In this document: positions 12,201-24,756 of the stretch, piece after piece
Layout: every line of letters begins with the position of its first letter
Numbering within the stretch: the first letter of the stretch is position 1
Assembly (NCBI GenBank): GCA_037074615.1
Contig: CM073538.1
Location: forward strand, 23,027,068 to 23,091,067
Source of the DNA: Leucaena leucocephala
Taxonomy: Eukaryota; Streptophyta; Magnoliopsida; Fabales; Fabaceae
Direction of reading: 5' to 3'
Length of the DNA stretch: 64,000 bases
The notes under the pieces: generated by a model
Told to the model about the DNA's origin: nothing
Database searches by the model: none
What the model saw: the letters and a program-made list of their open reading frames with translations, nothing else
Made by a program: the position numbers and the translations under genes

Positions 12201-12847
12201 AAAGTTGAGAGCACAAGGGTCCCCAAGGTTGGGACAAGCTGGTGGAGGTGAGAGAAGCAACATTACCCGGCGACATTCTCTGCCATCTTCGAATAACTGT
12301 AAAATTAGTTCGCATTCACCAAGAACACTGAGACCAACTCAAGCAGGAGGCAAGGGGGGACACAGGAGTGGTGACAAAACAGTGGGTTCTTCCAGAGGTG
12401 GTAATGGTACCATATATTTCTTCTTAGATAAATGTATTAGACTTTTTTTGAGAATTAGGTATATATCTTTATATCTAAAATAGCGTAAAGTAATTTGATA
12501 TTCATTGTCCATTGTCCATTGTCCAATTAGACTATTGGTTTAGGTTCGCATCCTTTTTTGTTACATAATAGCATGTTCTTCATAGGTTTCAGAATAGTAT
12601 GATGGATATGGGGAACTCTATCTCAAAAATTAGTTGTGGACATGGAGAATGATTGAATATCTCATTCTACTCAATATGGGACTTGTATCTCATACTATAA
12701 AGTTTCCAGTTCAACTCTGGTGGAGCTCATTAAAATCAATATGAAATATGCTGTTATATTAGTTTTATGTTTTCATGATTGATAGCCATAAACTGGGTTG
12801 CTCATCATCATGCAGGAAAGTTAACTCAAGCAGAGTGGAGGAGGTGA
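9271..12847 (+). CDS. IQD: IQ67-domain calmodulin-binding protein (IQD28/29/31-like)
   Basis: Six coding exons (9271-9354, 9603-9977, 10387-10590, 10730-10804, 11284-12400, 12816-12847) give 628 residues in frame. IQD proteins bind calmodulin through IQ motifs and act as scaffolds at microtubules, plasma membrane or nucleus. The start MGKSPGKWIKTVLFGKKSSK is typical of the family. The IQ67 region (about 138-205) has IQ-type repeats such as QATFRGYLARRAFRTLKG and RLQALIRGRLVRRRA. The phase-0 intron between FRGYL and ARRAF is the family's conserved intron. Downstream are a conserved LLASSTATTALRGQYAYG block with a Trp-rich PNAVLSWLECW segment, a Ser/Lys-rich middle, the YMAATESAKAKLRAQGSPR motif (about 540-565) and RRHSLPS. 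The tail ends QAEWRR, as in the long IQD28-32 group. Residues 92-151 are three 20-residue repeats ending in the first IQ motif, which is unusual. Flanking ATG context and frame make the start secure. Confidence 0.93.
9792..9971 (+). repeat. three exact-period 60-bp coding repeats in IQD exon 2
   Basis: Units at 9792-9851, 9852-9911 and 9912-9971 each encode 20 residues of the pattern DPER/DLEK/DLDM, then I, a variable residue, QEEAA, then a variable half. The third unit is the genuine start of the first IQ motif (EEAAWKVQATFRG). The first two end in TLPP instead of TFRG, so they lack the basic half of the motif. Divergence between the units indicates the duplication is not very recent. Confidence 0.92.
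10886..11126. mobile_element. Stowaway-like MITE in IQD intron 4
   Basis: The left end starts CTCCCCCATTCCTTAATATAAG. The inverted right end reads CTTCTATCCCTTAATATAAG. Both are flanked by TA (10884-10885 and 11127-11128). The 241-bp length, terminal sequence and TA target site are those of Stowaway (Tc1/mariner-derived) elements. Further internal inverted similarity (GTTGATCTTTTTAGAT against GTTGATTTTTTTGGAT) supports it. No coding capacity. Confidence 0.85.
12503..12527. repeat. CATTGTC heptamer tandem repeat in IQD intron 5
   Basis: At least three consecutive CATTGTC units sit just after the fifth coding exon. It is a small minisatellite with no visible function. Confidence 0.8.
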
Positions 12848-15330
12848 TTTCAAGTAAGAATGATTTTAATGAGTTGAACATGAGGATGCTGAAACTCGCG
12901 GAGCTCGTGCATCTATCATGGTAATTGATTGATTGTTGAAGTGAATTTGATCGGCTTGTTCTTTCTTTCGGTGTATTTGGGCGTTTGAGGGTGATTTTTG
13001 CGTTATTTTAATCCTTGGGGTATTTGCTTCTTGGTATCATCATTCATATATGTAAGCAACTTTCTTGATTGTTACTTGCTCATTCTACTCTTGGACCCTG
13101 TGCCATCGTTAAGTCTGCAACAGCCTTAAGAATTACTTCGGATTTTGATTTCATGTTTAGTTTCGTTGAACTTTAAAGGATATCGTGAATTGTAATAATA
13201 GCAGACACAATACGGAAATATTGAAAAAGAAAAAGAAAAGATAAAATAAATGAAAACTCAATATTACTTGTATGTACATTATAATTACATTCGCGTCAGG
13301 TGATAAGTAGAATTAAACCCGCTTTCTTCTTTTGTTTTTCGGTAAATAAATTTTTGGATAAAACACGGGCCAGGAATAGGAAGGACAATGGTTGTCTGGC
13401 CCAATTCAACAGACCTTTCTTTACTGTAATTTTAATCTAGGGGATGAGGAGGTTCATAGGTTATTGTTATTGACTGTGTTGTTATAATATGAATCTATAT
13501 ATATGAACACTTTCTTGTTTTTCTATTTTGGGTGGCCGAATTTTGTATTTTTGTGTGGACAAAGTCTACGTTCCACGCAAGTAAATAAGCCGGATGATGA
13601 TGATGACACATATAAACTACTCGTATGATGAAAATGAAAGCAAACAAAGTATATATTTTAATTTGATATTAAAGCTGTGACATTAATTTGCTTGACCATG
13701 AAGAAATCAAAACTAGCTACATTATGCTATATATTCTCTTGGCCCTTAAATATCATACCTAGTTAATACATTTGGTTTGATTATAAACAAAAGACTTTTG
13801 ATTTATTTTGTCTCATTTATTTAATTTTTCTCCCCATATTATCCTCATTAATACCACATTTTCTCTCATTCTCTTTATCTCCTACATTTAATGTCAGAAT
13901 TAATTATGCTTTTATGTTTAAAAAATACTTATAGACTGCCTATTAATAAATTTTTCATATCGACAATAGTTTTATGTTAGCTACTAGCAAACTATAAAAA
14001 TTTTAAATGACTCTATTTTTTTTGTTAAATATATATATTCTCTTATTAAAGACAATCGTATTCGATATATTATTGACATTAAATATAAACATATTCTCTA
14101 AATAAAAATTTAAATATTAATTTATTATATTGTGAAAAAATTATCCTATTCTATTATTCTGTTAGACCTGGTGACATATTCTAAGTATTATTTTTAAGTG
14201 TGGATGAGGGTATTACGCGGTAGGGGTGGAGACTGGACAGTGACAAGAGAAGTTACAGGGCAAGTACAGATTACTTGCACCACAAGGAACCTCTTGTAGT
14301 TTTTTCAGCGCTTTGACTTCCCTTTTAAAATCCCGTTATTCTCACTGGCCGTTACTCCCCACTGCAGATGCAACGCCCCAGATGAATCGTGGAAAGAATT
14401 TTATAAAATGGATGAAGATAATCTAATAAAAGTATTGAATCAGGTCCAACTTTTCATATGTTTAATGAATAGCTAGTAAGCTATAAAAAAACTATAATAT
14501 TCATAATTCATAGATAATTAATTTTATATGCTAGATAATTAGATATTTTTTATATTTACACACAACAAGTTTTATGGTTTATAAATAATATGATTCGTTA
14601 TTATTTTTTTTAAAAATAGTGTGATACAGACAGAAGATTGTCTATCTAATATTCTCAGTTCTAACCGTTAATGGGAATGTATTGTATTTCTAGAAAATTT
14701 CTAACAGGTTAACAAAAAAAAATTTAAAAAAAATGTGCGGATAATGTTTTCCCTTGGAGAATATTTTTCTTTGTGTTTTTTAAAAGAAAATATTATTCAA
14801 CTATTATTTTAAATGCTAATTACTAACTAACTGCAATGCAGGACTAAGAAAACCAAAGCGCGTTACCTTAAAAAAAGACAGGGGAAAGAGACATAAAATA
14901 AACCTGATTATGTATAATGACCTCATCATCGTTGAATATTGACACGGTTCCCAAATATGCCCCGTAATTTTAATTTAATCGGTAATAATTCATAACGCGT
15001 GGCCATTAAAAGCGTAAGCTGACAATTATAAACTAATTTATTGTCATTACCCAATTAAGAAATCCCATTAATAATACGTAGGCTGCTTAATCAGCCAATT
15101 GGTTTTGAAGCTATTTCAGTTGTGTATTTATATAATTTTAGTAAATAAATCATAATTTAAAATATATCATAAAGTGTTTCTAGTCCTTATCTTTTTAATA
15201 CCAGACGTTAAATAACTTTTATATCTGTTAAAAAAATTAGTTACTTTAATTAAATATGGCTATATTTTTAATAATTTTTAAAATTATCCTTTCTCAATAA
15301 AATTTATCAAACTAGTGTACAATTATTTCT
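12848..15330. other. IQD 3' flank and intergenic DNA, no gene seen
   Basis: The first few hundred bases are probably the IQD 3' UTR. The remainder is AT-rich. A less AT-rich block at 14200-14400 (with TTACTTGCACCACAAGGAAC) shows no ORF or RNA fold I can name and could be promoter-like or transposon-derived. Confidence 0.45.
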
Positions 15331-15333
15331 TTT

Positions 15334-15593
15334 TGGATTTCCTCATGTGGCTTTAGGACAACTCCAAAGAGAGAAGAAAAAAAATTCAAGACATTTTTGT
15401 AATATAATATTATGATAATATAATAACTCAACTCCACATTTTTTAACTCAAGTGGAAGGCCATTAGTCTCTCTTCTCCATTATATTATAATATTATAATG
15501 CCTTGAAGTTTATTATTATTATTATTATTATTATTTTTGTCTCTTTTCATATATTCTTTGTAGTTTGTCTTAAAGCCACATGAGAACATCCGT
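15334..15593. mobile_element. near-palindromic fold-back element, about 260 bp
   Basis: The left arm (CTCATGTGGCTTTAGGACAA, from 15342) is the inverted match of the right arm (ending TTGTCTTAAAGCCACATGAG at 15585). Inner arms also pair: TTCAAGACATTTTTGTAATA near 15387 against the reverse of TATTATAATGCCTTGAAG near 15490-15510. Most of the element would fold into one imperfect hairpin. An ATT trinucleotide run (about 15512-15533) interrupts the right arm. It is probably a MITE; the target-site duplication is not clear to me. Confidence 0.75.
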
Positions 15594-16930
15594 TATTTGA
15601 GCGGATGATTAAAAACGGCGTTATTGTCTAAGTTGTTTGACTGATAAAATAATCTCTAAATTATTTTCCTTGTTTTTCTAAGGGGCATGCAATTTTGTGA
15701 TTATGTTAGGCCATCCAATTCTAACAGAAGAAAATGTTAAAAAAAAAAAAAAAAACGTTGACTCGTTCTCTTTGCTACCTTTTATATTACATGGTAAAAC
15801 GATGTGTTGATTAAAAATCTTCCGAAAGATTCGTACAAGGATTATTGTAATAAATTCATTTTCAAAAGTCTTAAAAATTAACTGAAATTATGCTTATTAT
15901 ACTAAAAGTCAAAAATACCTTAGAAGTGAAGGAAGAAAAATATGAATATTAATAAAATAAATGGGGTGTTAATAATATGAATAAATATATTAATAAGATT
16001 CTTATTTATCTTGTTAAAGCGTATATTTTTTTTGTTAATATATTTATATATCTTATTAATATCCTCATTTATCTTGTATTTTTTTTTATTTTTTATTAAT
16101 TTTTATATTTATTTTGTTAATGTTAATTCTTTGATTATTTTTGTTAAAGTCCTATTTTTCTTATTAATACCCCTATCTATTTTATTAATTTTTATTATTA
16201 TTAAAGACCATATAATTCTTTCTTTCATTGAGGGAATATTTTTATCTTTTAGTATTATAAAATTAATTTCAGTTTAGCCTGTAGTTAAGTTTTGTAATTT
16301 TTTAGAGTTTTCAGGAATACATTTGCTACAATAATATTGTATAAAATTTTCCCAAAAATCTTATTTTAATTTGCATGAGCTAAAGTCATGAAATCATCTC
16401 GGAAGTTTCGATGAAATTTAGGTGATGGTTAAGGGTGCGTTTGGGAGTTTAAGATAAAGGAATGGAAGAGAAAGAAATAATTTCGTTATTTGAGAATTTG
16501 AAGATGGAAAAAATTTTATTACTACCTACTCTCCTAATTATAAAATTAATTAATTAATTTAAATAAATTTTAAAAATAAAATAAAATAATTAATTATAAC
16601 TATTAATTTAAATATATTAAAAAATATATGATATAAATTTATTTTGAGAAATTAAAATTAATTATATTTTTTAAATTTATTTAAAAAATTAATTTATTTT
16701 TTTATAATTAGGATACGATGTGATATTAAATTAATAAAAATTGATATGAATATCTGCAGTAATAATCGTTATATTTCCTAAGCAAATCAGCTCCGAACGC
16801 TGAGCAAATTTAACTGCTGAAGGCCGCTTGATTTGATTTGTCTTGGTATTAATTTAAAGTGTTGACTCTAAACTTTTTTTTCGTCTAACTTGAAGCTTTA
16901 AAAGGGTAGCCATGAGCTGAGTGCAGGCAG
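15594..16930. other. AT-rich intergenic DNA upstream of the ABCA gene
   Basis: Very AT-rich. An open frame at 16011-16277 is a product of T-rich, TTATTAAT-rich repeated sequence and is not a credible gene. A GGGTGCGTTTGGGAG sequence near 16433 resembles one end of a TIR element of the TTTGG class, but I could not place its partner. The last 100 bases or so are probably ABCA promoter and leader. Confidence 0.45.
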
Positions 16931-17021
16931 AGTAACAAGATTATCTCTTCAGTTACAGTGCACGATACTTGGCGCGAACTTACGAAATTCCGTTGTCTCA
17001 GGCGGGGTTTCACGGTCATCA

Positions 17022-20000
17022 ATGGCGGATTCTCCCAGGGGCTCTTCCAGCTTCTGGACTCAGGCCAACGCTCTCCTTCGCAAAAATATCACTTTCCAGG
17101 TTCTTCTCTCTCTCTATTTTGTAAAAAAACGTGTGCGTGCGTGTAATCCCCTTTTGGGATCCTTAATAAACCCCGATTTCTCTGTCTATTCCATTTCTTA
17201 ATTTTTCTCGGTGTTCTTGCGGTGTTTTTATTTTACCAGAGAAAATTTCAGAAGCTAGTGATACAAGGATTTTTGAAGCTGCCTTGTTGATTGTAGTTTT
17301 AATCTGGGTTTCTTATGTAGTTTGATTAGAGTCTGATATGTATTTCAATTTGAGGGTTCTGAAGCAGAGACCTCTCATTCTTAATTTTTAACGAGTCTGG
17401 CCAAAAATATTTTCTGATAATACGCGTGTATCTCTTTGCTTGCAGAAACGAAATGTAAAGACAAATATACCGCTCATCTTATTCCCATTTTTTATCTGTG
17501 TGGTGTTTGTTATTATCCAAGCAGTAATTGATAATGAATTGGATAAGCCACAAAATAAGTGTGGTTGCATTTGTACTAAGAGAGATGGCGATAAGTGTCT
17601 GGAGGAAGCATGTGGGATTCAATACTCAGACACAGATCAAGTTGCCACTTGTCCAATTCCTGATCCTCCAGAATGGCCTCCATTGTTACAAGTGCCTGCT
17701 CCCCAATATCGAGCCGTGCGAAACGATATTATTCCATTCTTAGATTTGCCAAACGATTCTTGCAGGAGAACAGGGTCATGCCCTGTAACTTTTCTATTCA
17801 CTGGCAATAATCAGTCTTTTGGAGAAAGTATGTGTGTGTATTTCAATGTTTGCACTTGTGCTTATCACTGTCTTAGATGTCTTAACCATATGTTCTATTG
17901 TTTTTACAGCTTTGTTTGGAAATATGTTTAAAAGTCCCTTTAATGTGAATACCTCTGATATCATGGGTAGTTTGGCAAGAAATGTCCTGGTGAGTTAGTA
18001 TGTTTATTATTTATTTATTTAGAATTTTCTCGGTTGAGTTTGTGTGTGTTTCACTTGGTCTTCCATAATCTCACTATTTGGACATGCTATCTTGCTCCTT
18101 TTGTTCATTATTATTTCATTTCACGAACACTGTTGCTGATGCAACCATCAAATGGATCCAGGGATCAGAATCAATGCCACAATCGCAAAATTTTCTTGAC
18201 CCAGCTTTCTTTTCGGGTCTTCCCCTATATTATCTGCAAACTCAGTGCGCACAGAACTCTACATTTTCTGTTCCAATCCAGATATCAACCAATACCATCC
18301 AGCAAGGTATGGATGTTGAAATGCTGCTTTTATTCACAATTTATCACATAAGATGTGATTACAGAGAAACACATGATTATGCAAGGCTGCACACGCACAG
18401 CTGCTATTATGATAATTGCCTTAAAACGTGAAGTTCTTAACTATTTACTAGGAAGCCAATAAATTATTATTAAGTTTTCATATTTTTCAACTGACTTGGA
18501 TACATTGCATTTTAATTAAACCTTTCTAAATAGATTATCTCATTCTTTTTGACAAGTAAAGTAATAAACTTCATTTATGAAAACAATGTTAAGCACATCA
18601 GAAAGAGGGAATTACCCAATTACTTCTTGGGTTCTAAACGCCTAGGCCAATATTTTATTAGGTTCATCCAACTCCTTGCAGCACAACCCATCACATGGTC
18701 ATATGTCCTGAAGGCTATTTAAGGTCGGTGAGGTTGAAAGGCTAATATTTGACTCATCATGACTGATAGCTTGTCCATGAATACTTTAACTGTAGGCTGA
18801 TCATACCTTTCTCCAGATCTTTCAGTTGCTATAATTTAGATGGTTAGTTGATCTCTACCTAAAAACTATTGATATTTCATAAAACGCAACGCATGAAAGG
18901 GAGAACTTTTTGGAACTTAAATATAAGATTTGCGTGTTTCATCTGTCATAAGGTCATAACTGTAACTTTCTTTGTGCATCTGAAACACTTGCACAATCAT
19001 AAAAAGCATGTGGTACAATGTTTTTCTTATGTAACAATGATGCTTTCTAGGTTAGATATGATCAATGTGCAAATACAAAAGTTTAGAATTTTTATTCTTA
19101 ATTTTTGACTCTAAACAAACATCATCCTGGAGTGCACTGATAATTTGCTATATAATTACATTGCTTTCTATGTTAGATATTCTTAAGGCTTGCTTCTCAT
19201 GTATTAAACTTCCGTTCCTAATTTTTCTTTGATCTAGAGACTAGATGTGCTCAAGGTTTACATTTATGGCGAAATAATTCTTCTGACGTGAACAATGAGC
19301 TATATAAAGGTTATAGAAAAGGGAACCTAGAGAGACAGATCAATGAGATAGCTGCAGGTAGGTACTTATTATCATTTGATTTTAAATGCAGTGATAGAAG
19401 AGCCAATATTCATTGCTACGTTCTCTTGACAGCCTATGATTTTCTAAATTCAAGTAAGAATGGCTTCAATGTCATCACATGGTACAACTCAACCTATAAG
19501 AATGACACCGGTTTCCAGCAAATTGCATTGGCGCGAGTTCCCCGTTTAGTAAATTTGGTATGAAATTGTTTTACTTGTTTCATCCTCTTGTTATTATTCT
19601 GCTACCTCATAAAACTCTATAAAGCAGCAACTCTTTAACATATAAAATGTTCATATGACTGAAATATAAATGTAAGGGTTAAAACACAAATTTGAGTCAT
19701 TAGAGGTGGAATGATTTTGAACTGAGAGGCATATATACTTTCTTAGGAACATTTAAAATCTTATCTATCGCTGTCTAATTAGAATGGAGGAAGTAACTAG
19801 TAAGTAGTGATGCTGATCGACATCTAAAATATATCACCTATTTCCCTTTATATTTATTCCCCCCTATCCAGTTCAATTTTTTGGGTCTCTATTGACCTAC
19901 ACCTGACAAATCATAATACTGACCTACATCTAACATACACACGCATATATACTTGCAGGTATCAAATGCCTTCCTTCAATTTCTGCAGGGTTCGGGTACT

Positions 20001-23000
20001 GAGATGTTATTTGATTTTGTAAAGGAAATGCCAAAACCTGAGACCCCATTGAGAATTGATGTGGCTTCTCTTCTGGGTTCCCTCTTCTTTACTTGGGTCT
20101 TCCTACTACTTTTCCCTGTATGTACATCAATCAAATAGCATAAATAGTTTCTAATGGATAATCATTTGATCTGTGGTATCTATGTTTATTTGTCAGTCTT
20201 CAGTTTCCTTAAGATGAATGATCAAGAAACAATGTTATGAGGAATCTCTTTAATTTTTGTTTTTTAATATAGTCCTTAGATTCTTTCTTTGAACTTTATC
20301 TTCTTGACCTGTGAAAGTAACCATAGAGTTACTTATTTTCGATTTGTTTTACCTGTATGTAATCCTGTAGATAGATATTTATTTTGGATCAGGCTTCCTG
20401 CCTGTAGGACAATTCATGTAATCAAAGTCCAGGGAAATAATTACATTAACATCTGATGTTGATATAACAAAAATGTTAGGCACTTATTCTAGTATACTTA
20501 ACTGTTTCAAGCGTGTAAGTTCTATTTCATTGGTGTAGGTATTTTTGACAGCATTGGTATATGAGAAGGAAAAGAAACTCAGAATAATGATGAAGATGCA
20601 CGGTCTTGGTGATAAGCCATATTGGATGATATCCTATGCCTATTTTTTTTCCTTGTCAGTGCTCTATGTGCTATGCTTTGTGATATTTGGCTCCCTCATA
20701 GGTAAGAATAGTAGAATACAAGCATTTGAACTATTTTTCAATTTTGACATTTTGGATTCTCTTTAATGCAGCTGACTTCATTTACAGGGTTGAAATTCTT
20801 TACATTGAATGACTACAGCATCCAATTCGTTTTTTACTTCCTCTTTATAAACTTGCAAATTTCATTGGCATTTCTTGTGGCCACAATGTTTTCAAATGTT
20901 AAGACAGCTACAGGTTTGGCAATTAATCTTTTTGTGCTGTTCAGAATTAGGTGTTCAGTACTTCTATACTCAAGTCTAATTATTGAAGTTTGTTTGTGAT
21001 AATCGCAGTAATTGCATACATTGGTGTCTTTGCATCTGGGCTTTTAGGGGGCTTTCTTTTCAGCTTTTTTCTTGAAGACGCATCATTTCCAAGTAAGTCG
21101 GTTGGCTTAGGAATAATAACCATCCTTTTTTGCCCTTCTGATCTTCATATATTATTGGATGTGCTTGTTTTATCATCTTCTAATGGATTCTTATACAACA
21201 GAATTAGATAGCATTTTTCTACATGGCTAAATGGTAATGTTGATAATTATTACAATATCATTTAGAGTAACTATTCAGGTTATCGTTAGCAGATGTTTCA
21301 ATCTCTTTAGGATACAGAGAAAGGAAACAACTGAATTCCTGACTTTGACAAAAACCTTTCACCTAGTGTCCTTTCCAATTTCCTCGACAATCTATTGTTC
21401 CACTAGTCATGGTAGATTTCATTACTTTTGTGGCTATAAACATGGCTGTCCAAATTTAGAGTGAAGAACATTATTTTCGACTCTACTTACCCTCATACGA
21501 TAGGCCTTCCTCTTCAATTCTTTTATAATGTGTCCTCTGATATATTGTTATCTTTTCAAAGGGAATAACTTGTGCAAATCAAGTGTAGGTTCTATGCTAC
21601 CTTGTCCGCCCTTCCCAGCCTTTCCAGTTAGCTTACTTGTTCAAGAGTTCAAGATTTTTGTGTAAATTTATGAGTTTTGTTTTGAGCCTAATCCCTTGTT
21701 TCTTGCCTCGAAAGGAAAATATAAGGAAGAACTCCGTCCCTGACCAAACCAGTAAGAAACTATAAGTAATAACATTAACGAGGAAAGGAGAGGAGTAGTA
21801 AATTTTATTTTGGTCGTAATGGAGTCACCCATCATGTTATTACCAATGTGATGTTTCTTTGAATTGATACACAAGGCTGAGAAATATAAAAAGGAATAAC
21901 TTAAATGGAATGAATTCTGCTCTATGACTCTTATATTCATCATTTTCATGTAGCTTAAAAGAATGGATTAAAATGATGATCATTCTTAGAATTTTTATCC
22001 AGGTTAGATTAGAGGTTTTGTTTGTCATCTTTATATGTGTCATGTCTGTGCTGTAAAGTCTAACCTTTCTGGCCTATTAATTGCCTGCTGTGTCTTCAGG
22101 AGGGTGGATAGTTGTTTTACAGTTGTATCCTGGGTTTACGTTATATCGTGGACTCTATGAGTTAGCAGCATATGCCTTCGAAGCAAATGCTACAGGAAAC
22201 GATGGAATGCGATGGGGAGATCTGAATGATAGTGAAAATGGCATGAGAGCGGTCTTAATTATCATGTTTATTGAGTGGTTTGTGGTGCTTCTTGTTGCTT
22301 ATTACATTGATCAAGTATCTGGAGGTCGCAAAAGTCCTCTTTTTTTCTTGAAAAGATTTCAGAAAAAGCCTATGTCATCATTCCGGAAGCCTAGTATTCA
22401 AAGGCTGGGATCAAAAGTTTTTGTTCAGATGGAGAAACCTGATGTCATTCAAGAGGTATTCACGCTTATTCCAAATACTTGCACTATATATTTATTGTTT
22501 CTCAGGAAAAATAAAATGTAAGGTCTAGTGTTTGAATCGCTTAGCTTGTACCTGTTACTCAATTATACCAACAGTATTTACCAGATATTGATCTCAAGCA
22601 TGCGTCGCAAGTTTTTTTTTTTTTTTTTTGTAATTTTGGCCATTCTCGTTATAGTGTGACTTACTTGCATAATGTGTTGACTTCTTCTTTTCCTTTCCAG
22701 AGGGAAAAGGTTGAGCAGCTGCTACTTGAACCAACTATGAATCATACAATTTTGTGTGACAACCTAAAAAAGGTGTATCCATCGAGGGACGGAAACCCAG
22801 AGAAATATGCAGTGAGAGGTTTATCTCTTGCTTTGCCTCAAGGGGAATGCTTTGGTATGCTTGGTCCCAATGGTGCTGGGAAGACCTCATTTATCAATAT
22901 GGTCAGTTAAATTTAGGTTCTTTAAGCTATATAAACAATCCTTTGGAGCAGTCATTATTTTTTTGGATTAATCAAGGAGCTTCCAATTTGTCAGTATCTA

Positions 23001-24756
23001 GACAATAAATTTTGAATGTACATGTCCAAGGGGAAATTCTGATTGGTTCATTTCAGTTTTCTTTGAAGCTCCCTTTGATGTCATGAATGTTTTAATCCTT
23101 CGAGCTGATTTTGCCATTGACTATCATTATACCTTATATGTGGTTACAGATGACTGGTCTCACCAAGCCAACCTCTGGTGCAGCATTTGTTCATGGTCTG
23201 GACCTAATAACTCAAATGGATGAGATATATACTAGCATGGGCGTTTGTCCACAGCATGAGTAAGTTGGAATTTTCCTCCAACTTTTATTTATATTTTTCT
23301 AAATGAAAATTACATATACTATTTTTTTTTGGGTGACATTATAGCTTGCTGTGGGAAACTCTAACTGGAAGAGAACACCTTCTCTTCTACGGCAGACTTA
23401 AAAATCTTAAAGGCTCGGCCTTAACACAAGTAAGTTCGTTTGAGATTGGTATTGTAGAAGGCTTGTTACTATAGGACTACGGAAAACAAATTTTCATGTG
23501 AATATCTTCTATTTACATATATGATGGTTTTCATTTCGAGGAAGTGAGAGTCTTTGAGCTTGGAAACTCTCATTTATTAATATGAGGGTCACGAGTCAGA
23601 CCTTTCTCTTTAGCACTCCTCTGTCAATTAAGAACTTTTTACTTGCATTCTGCTGCTGCAGGCAGTGGAAGAATCTTTGAAAAGTGTAAACCTTTTCCAT
23701 GGAGGAGTTGCGGATAAAAAAGCTGGAAAGTACAGTGGAGGAATGAAGAGGAGGCTTAGTGTTGCAATTTCATTGATTGGAGATCCCAAAGTATGTACTG
23801 ATCTCTCTTTAATCCAATTTGCTTCTACTAAACCTATGATGGAACTCATTCTGTAATTGCTGGAAAATTTTTAAGGTTGTTTATATGGATGAACCAAGTA
23901 CTGGATTAGACCCTGCGTCAAGAAACAATTTATGGAATGTTGTCAAGCGTGCAAAGCAGAATCGGGCAATCATACTAACCAGTATATTCCTTCTCCCTAT
24001 CCTTCTTGTAACACAGATGACTGTAATAGGACAATAGCGTTGTTAATTATCCTGTTCCTGTGCTTTGTTAGTTGTCTACAAATTTAAACATATCTGCTCA
24101 TTTTCTTGCCTAAGGTTTCATTACAGCATGATAGTGATTTCTTTCTCTCATATATTTATATTGCATAGCGCATTCCATGGAAGAAGCAGAGGTCTTATGT
24201 GACCGAATAGGAATATTCGTAGATGGAAGCTGGCAGTGCATAGGAAATCCAAAAGAGGTAAAAACTATGAAAGCTTTATGCTTTGTCGATAACATATCCT
24301 AAAGATCTTCATTCTAAAGGACTCAAGTCTTTGTGCCTTTGGAGTTTGGACTGGACTTTGAATCTGATTTGTGAATCTATTCTGGCATTGAATTTCCACT
24401 GATATTTTAATACTGCTATTTCTTTTAACACTTGCTATTTCAATGGGATACGATAGCTAAAAGCAAGATATGGAGGAAGCTATGTGTTCACAATGACAAC
24501 ATCTGTAGATCATGAGAATGAAGTGGAGAACTTGGTGCACAAGCTGTCCCCAAATGCTAGCAAGACGTACCATATCTCTGGAACTCAGAAATTTGAGCTG
24601 CCAAAACAAGAGGTCAGAATAGCAGATGTCTTCCGAGCTATTGGCATTGCAAAGAGGAACTTCACAGTGTTTGCATGGGGTTTAACAGACACCACAATGG
24701 AAGATGTCTTCATTAAGGTTTCACGTGAGGCTCAGGCACTCAACTCCTTGTCATAA
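17022..24756 (+). CDS. ABCA: ABCA (ATH) half-size ABC transporter, 17 exons
   Basis: Exons: 17022-17099, 17446-17827, 17910-17989, 18162-18306, 19238-19557, 19959-20117, 20539-20701, 20788-20913, 21009-21092, 22100-22455, 22701-22901, 23150-23259, 23345-23429, 23662-23790, 23876-23981, 24169-24257 and 24457-24756. They sum to 2913 nt, 970 residues, with every junction GT/AG and phase-consistent. Plant half-size ABCA proteins are membrane transporters implicated in lipid or fatty-acid movement; the substrate here is not evident. N-terminus MADSPRGSSSFWTQANALLR, first membrane segment about 34-55, a Cys-rich lumenal loop (CGCICTKRDGDKC), then membrane segments about 370-395, 417-442, 453-477, 485-506 and 562-584. 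The nucleotide-binding domain has Walker A GPNGAGKTS (686-694), Q-loop VCPQHD (Q733), signature SGGMK (788-792), Walker B VVYMDEPSTGLDP (807-819) and H-loop His843. The WGLTDTTMEDVFIKV tail is family-typical. All catalytic motifs are intact, so it is probably functional. Only one copy is present here. Confidence 0.95.
22611..22630. repeat. poly-T run in ABCA intron 10
   Basis: About 20 consecutive T residues in the intron before the Walker A exon; simple sequence only. Confidence 0.7.

Noticed and set aside
16011..16277. 88-residue hydrophobic ORF resembling a membrane protein
   Set aside because: Product of T-rich TTATTAAT repeats; the same composition gives Phe/Leu/Ile runs in several frames.
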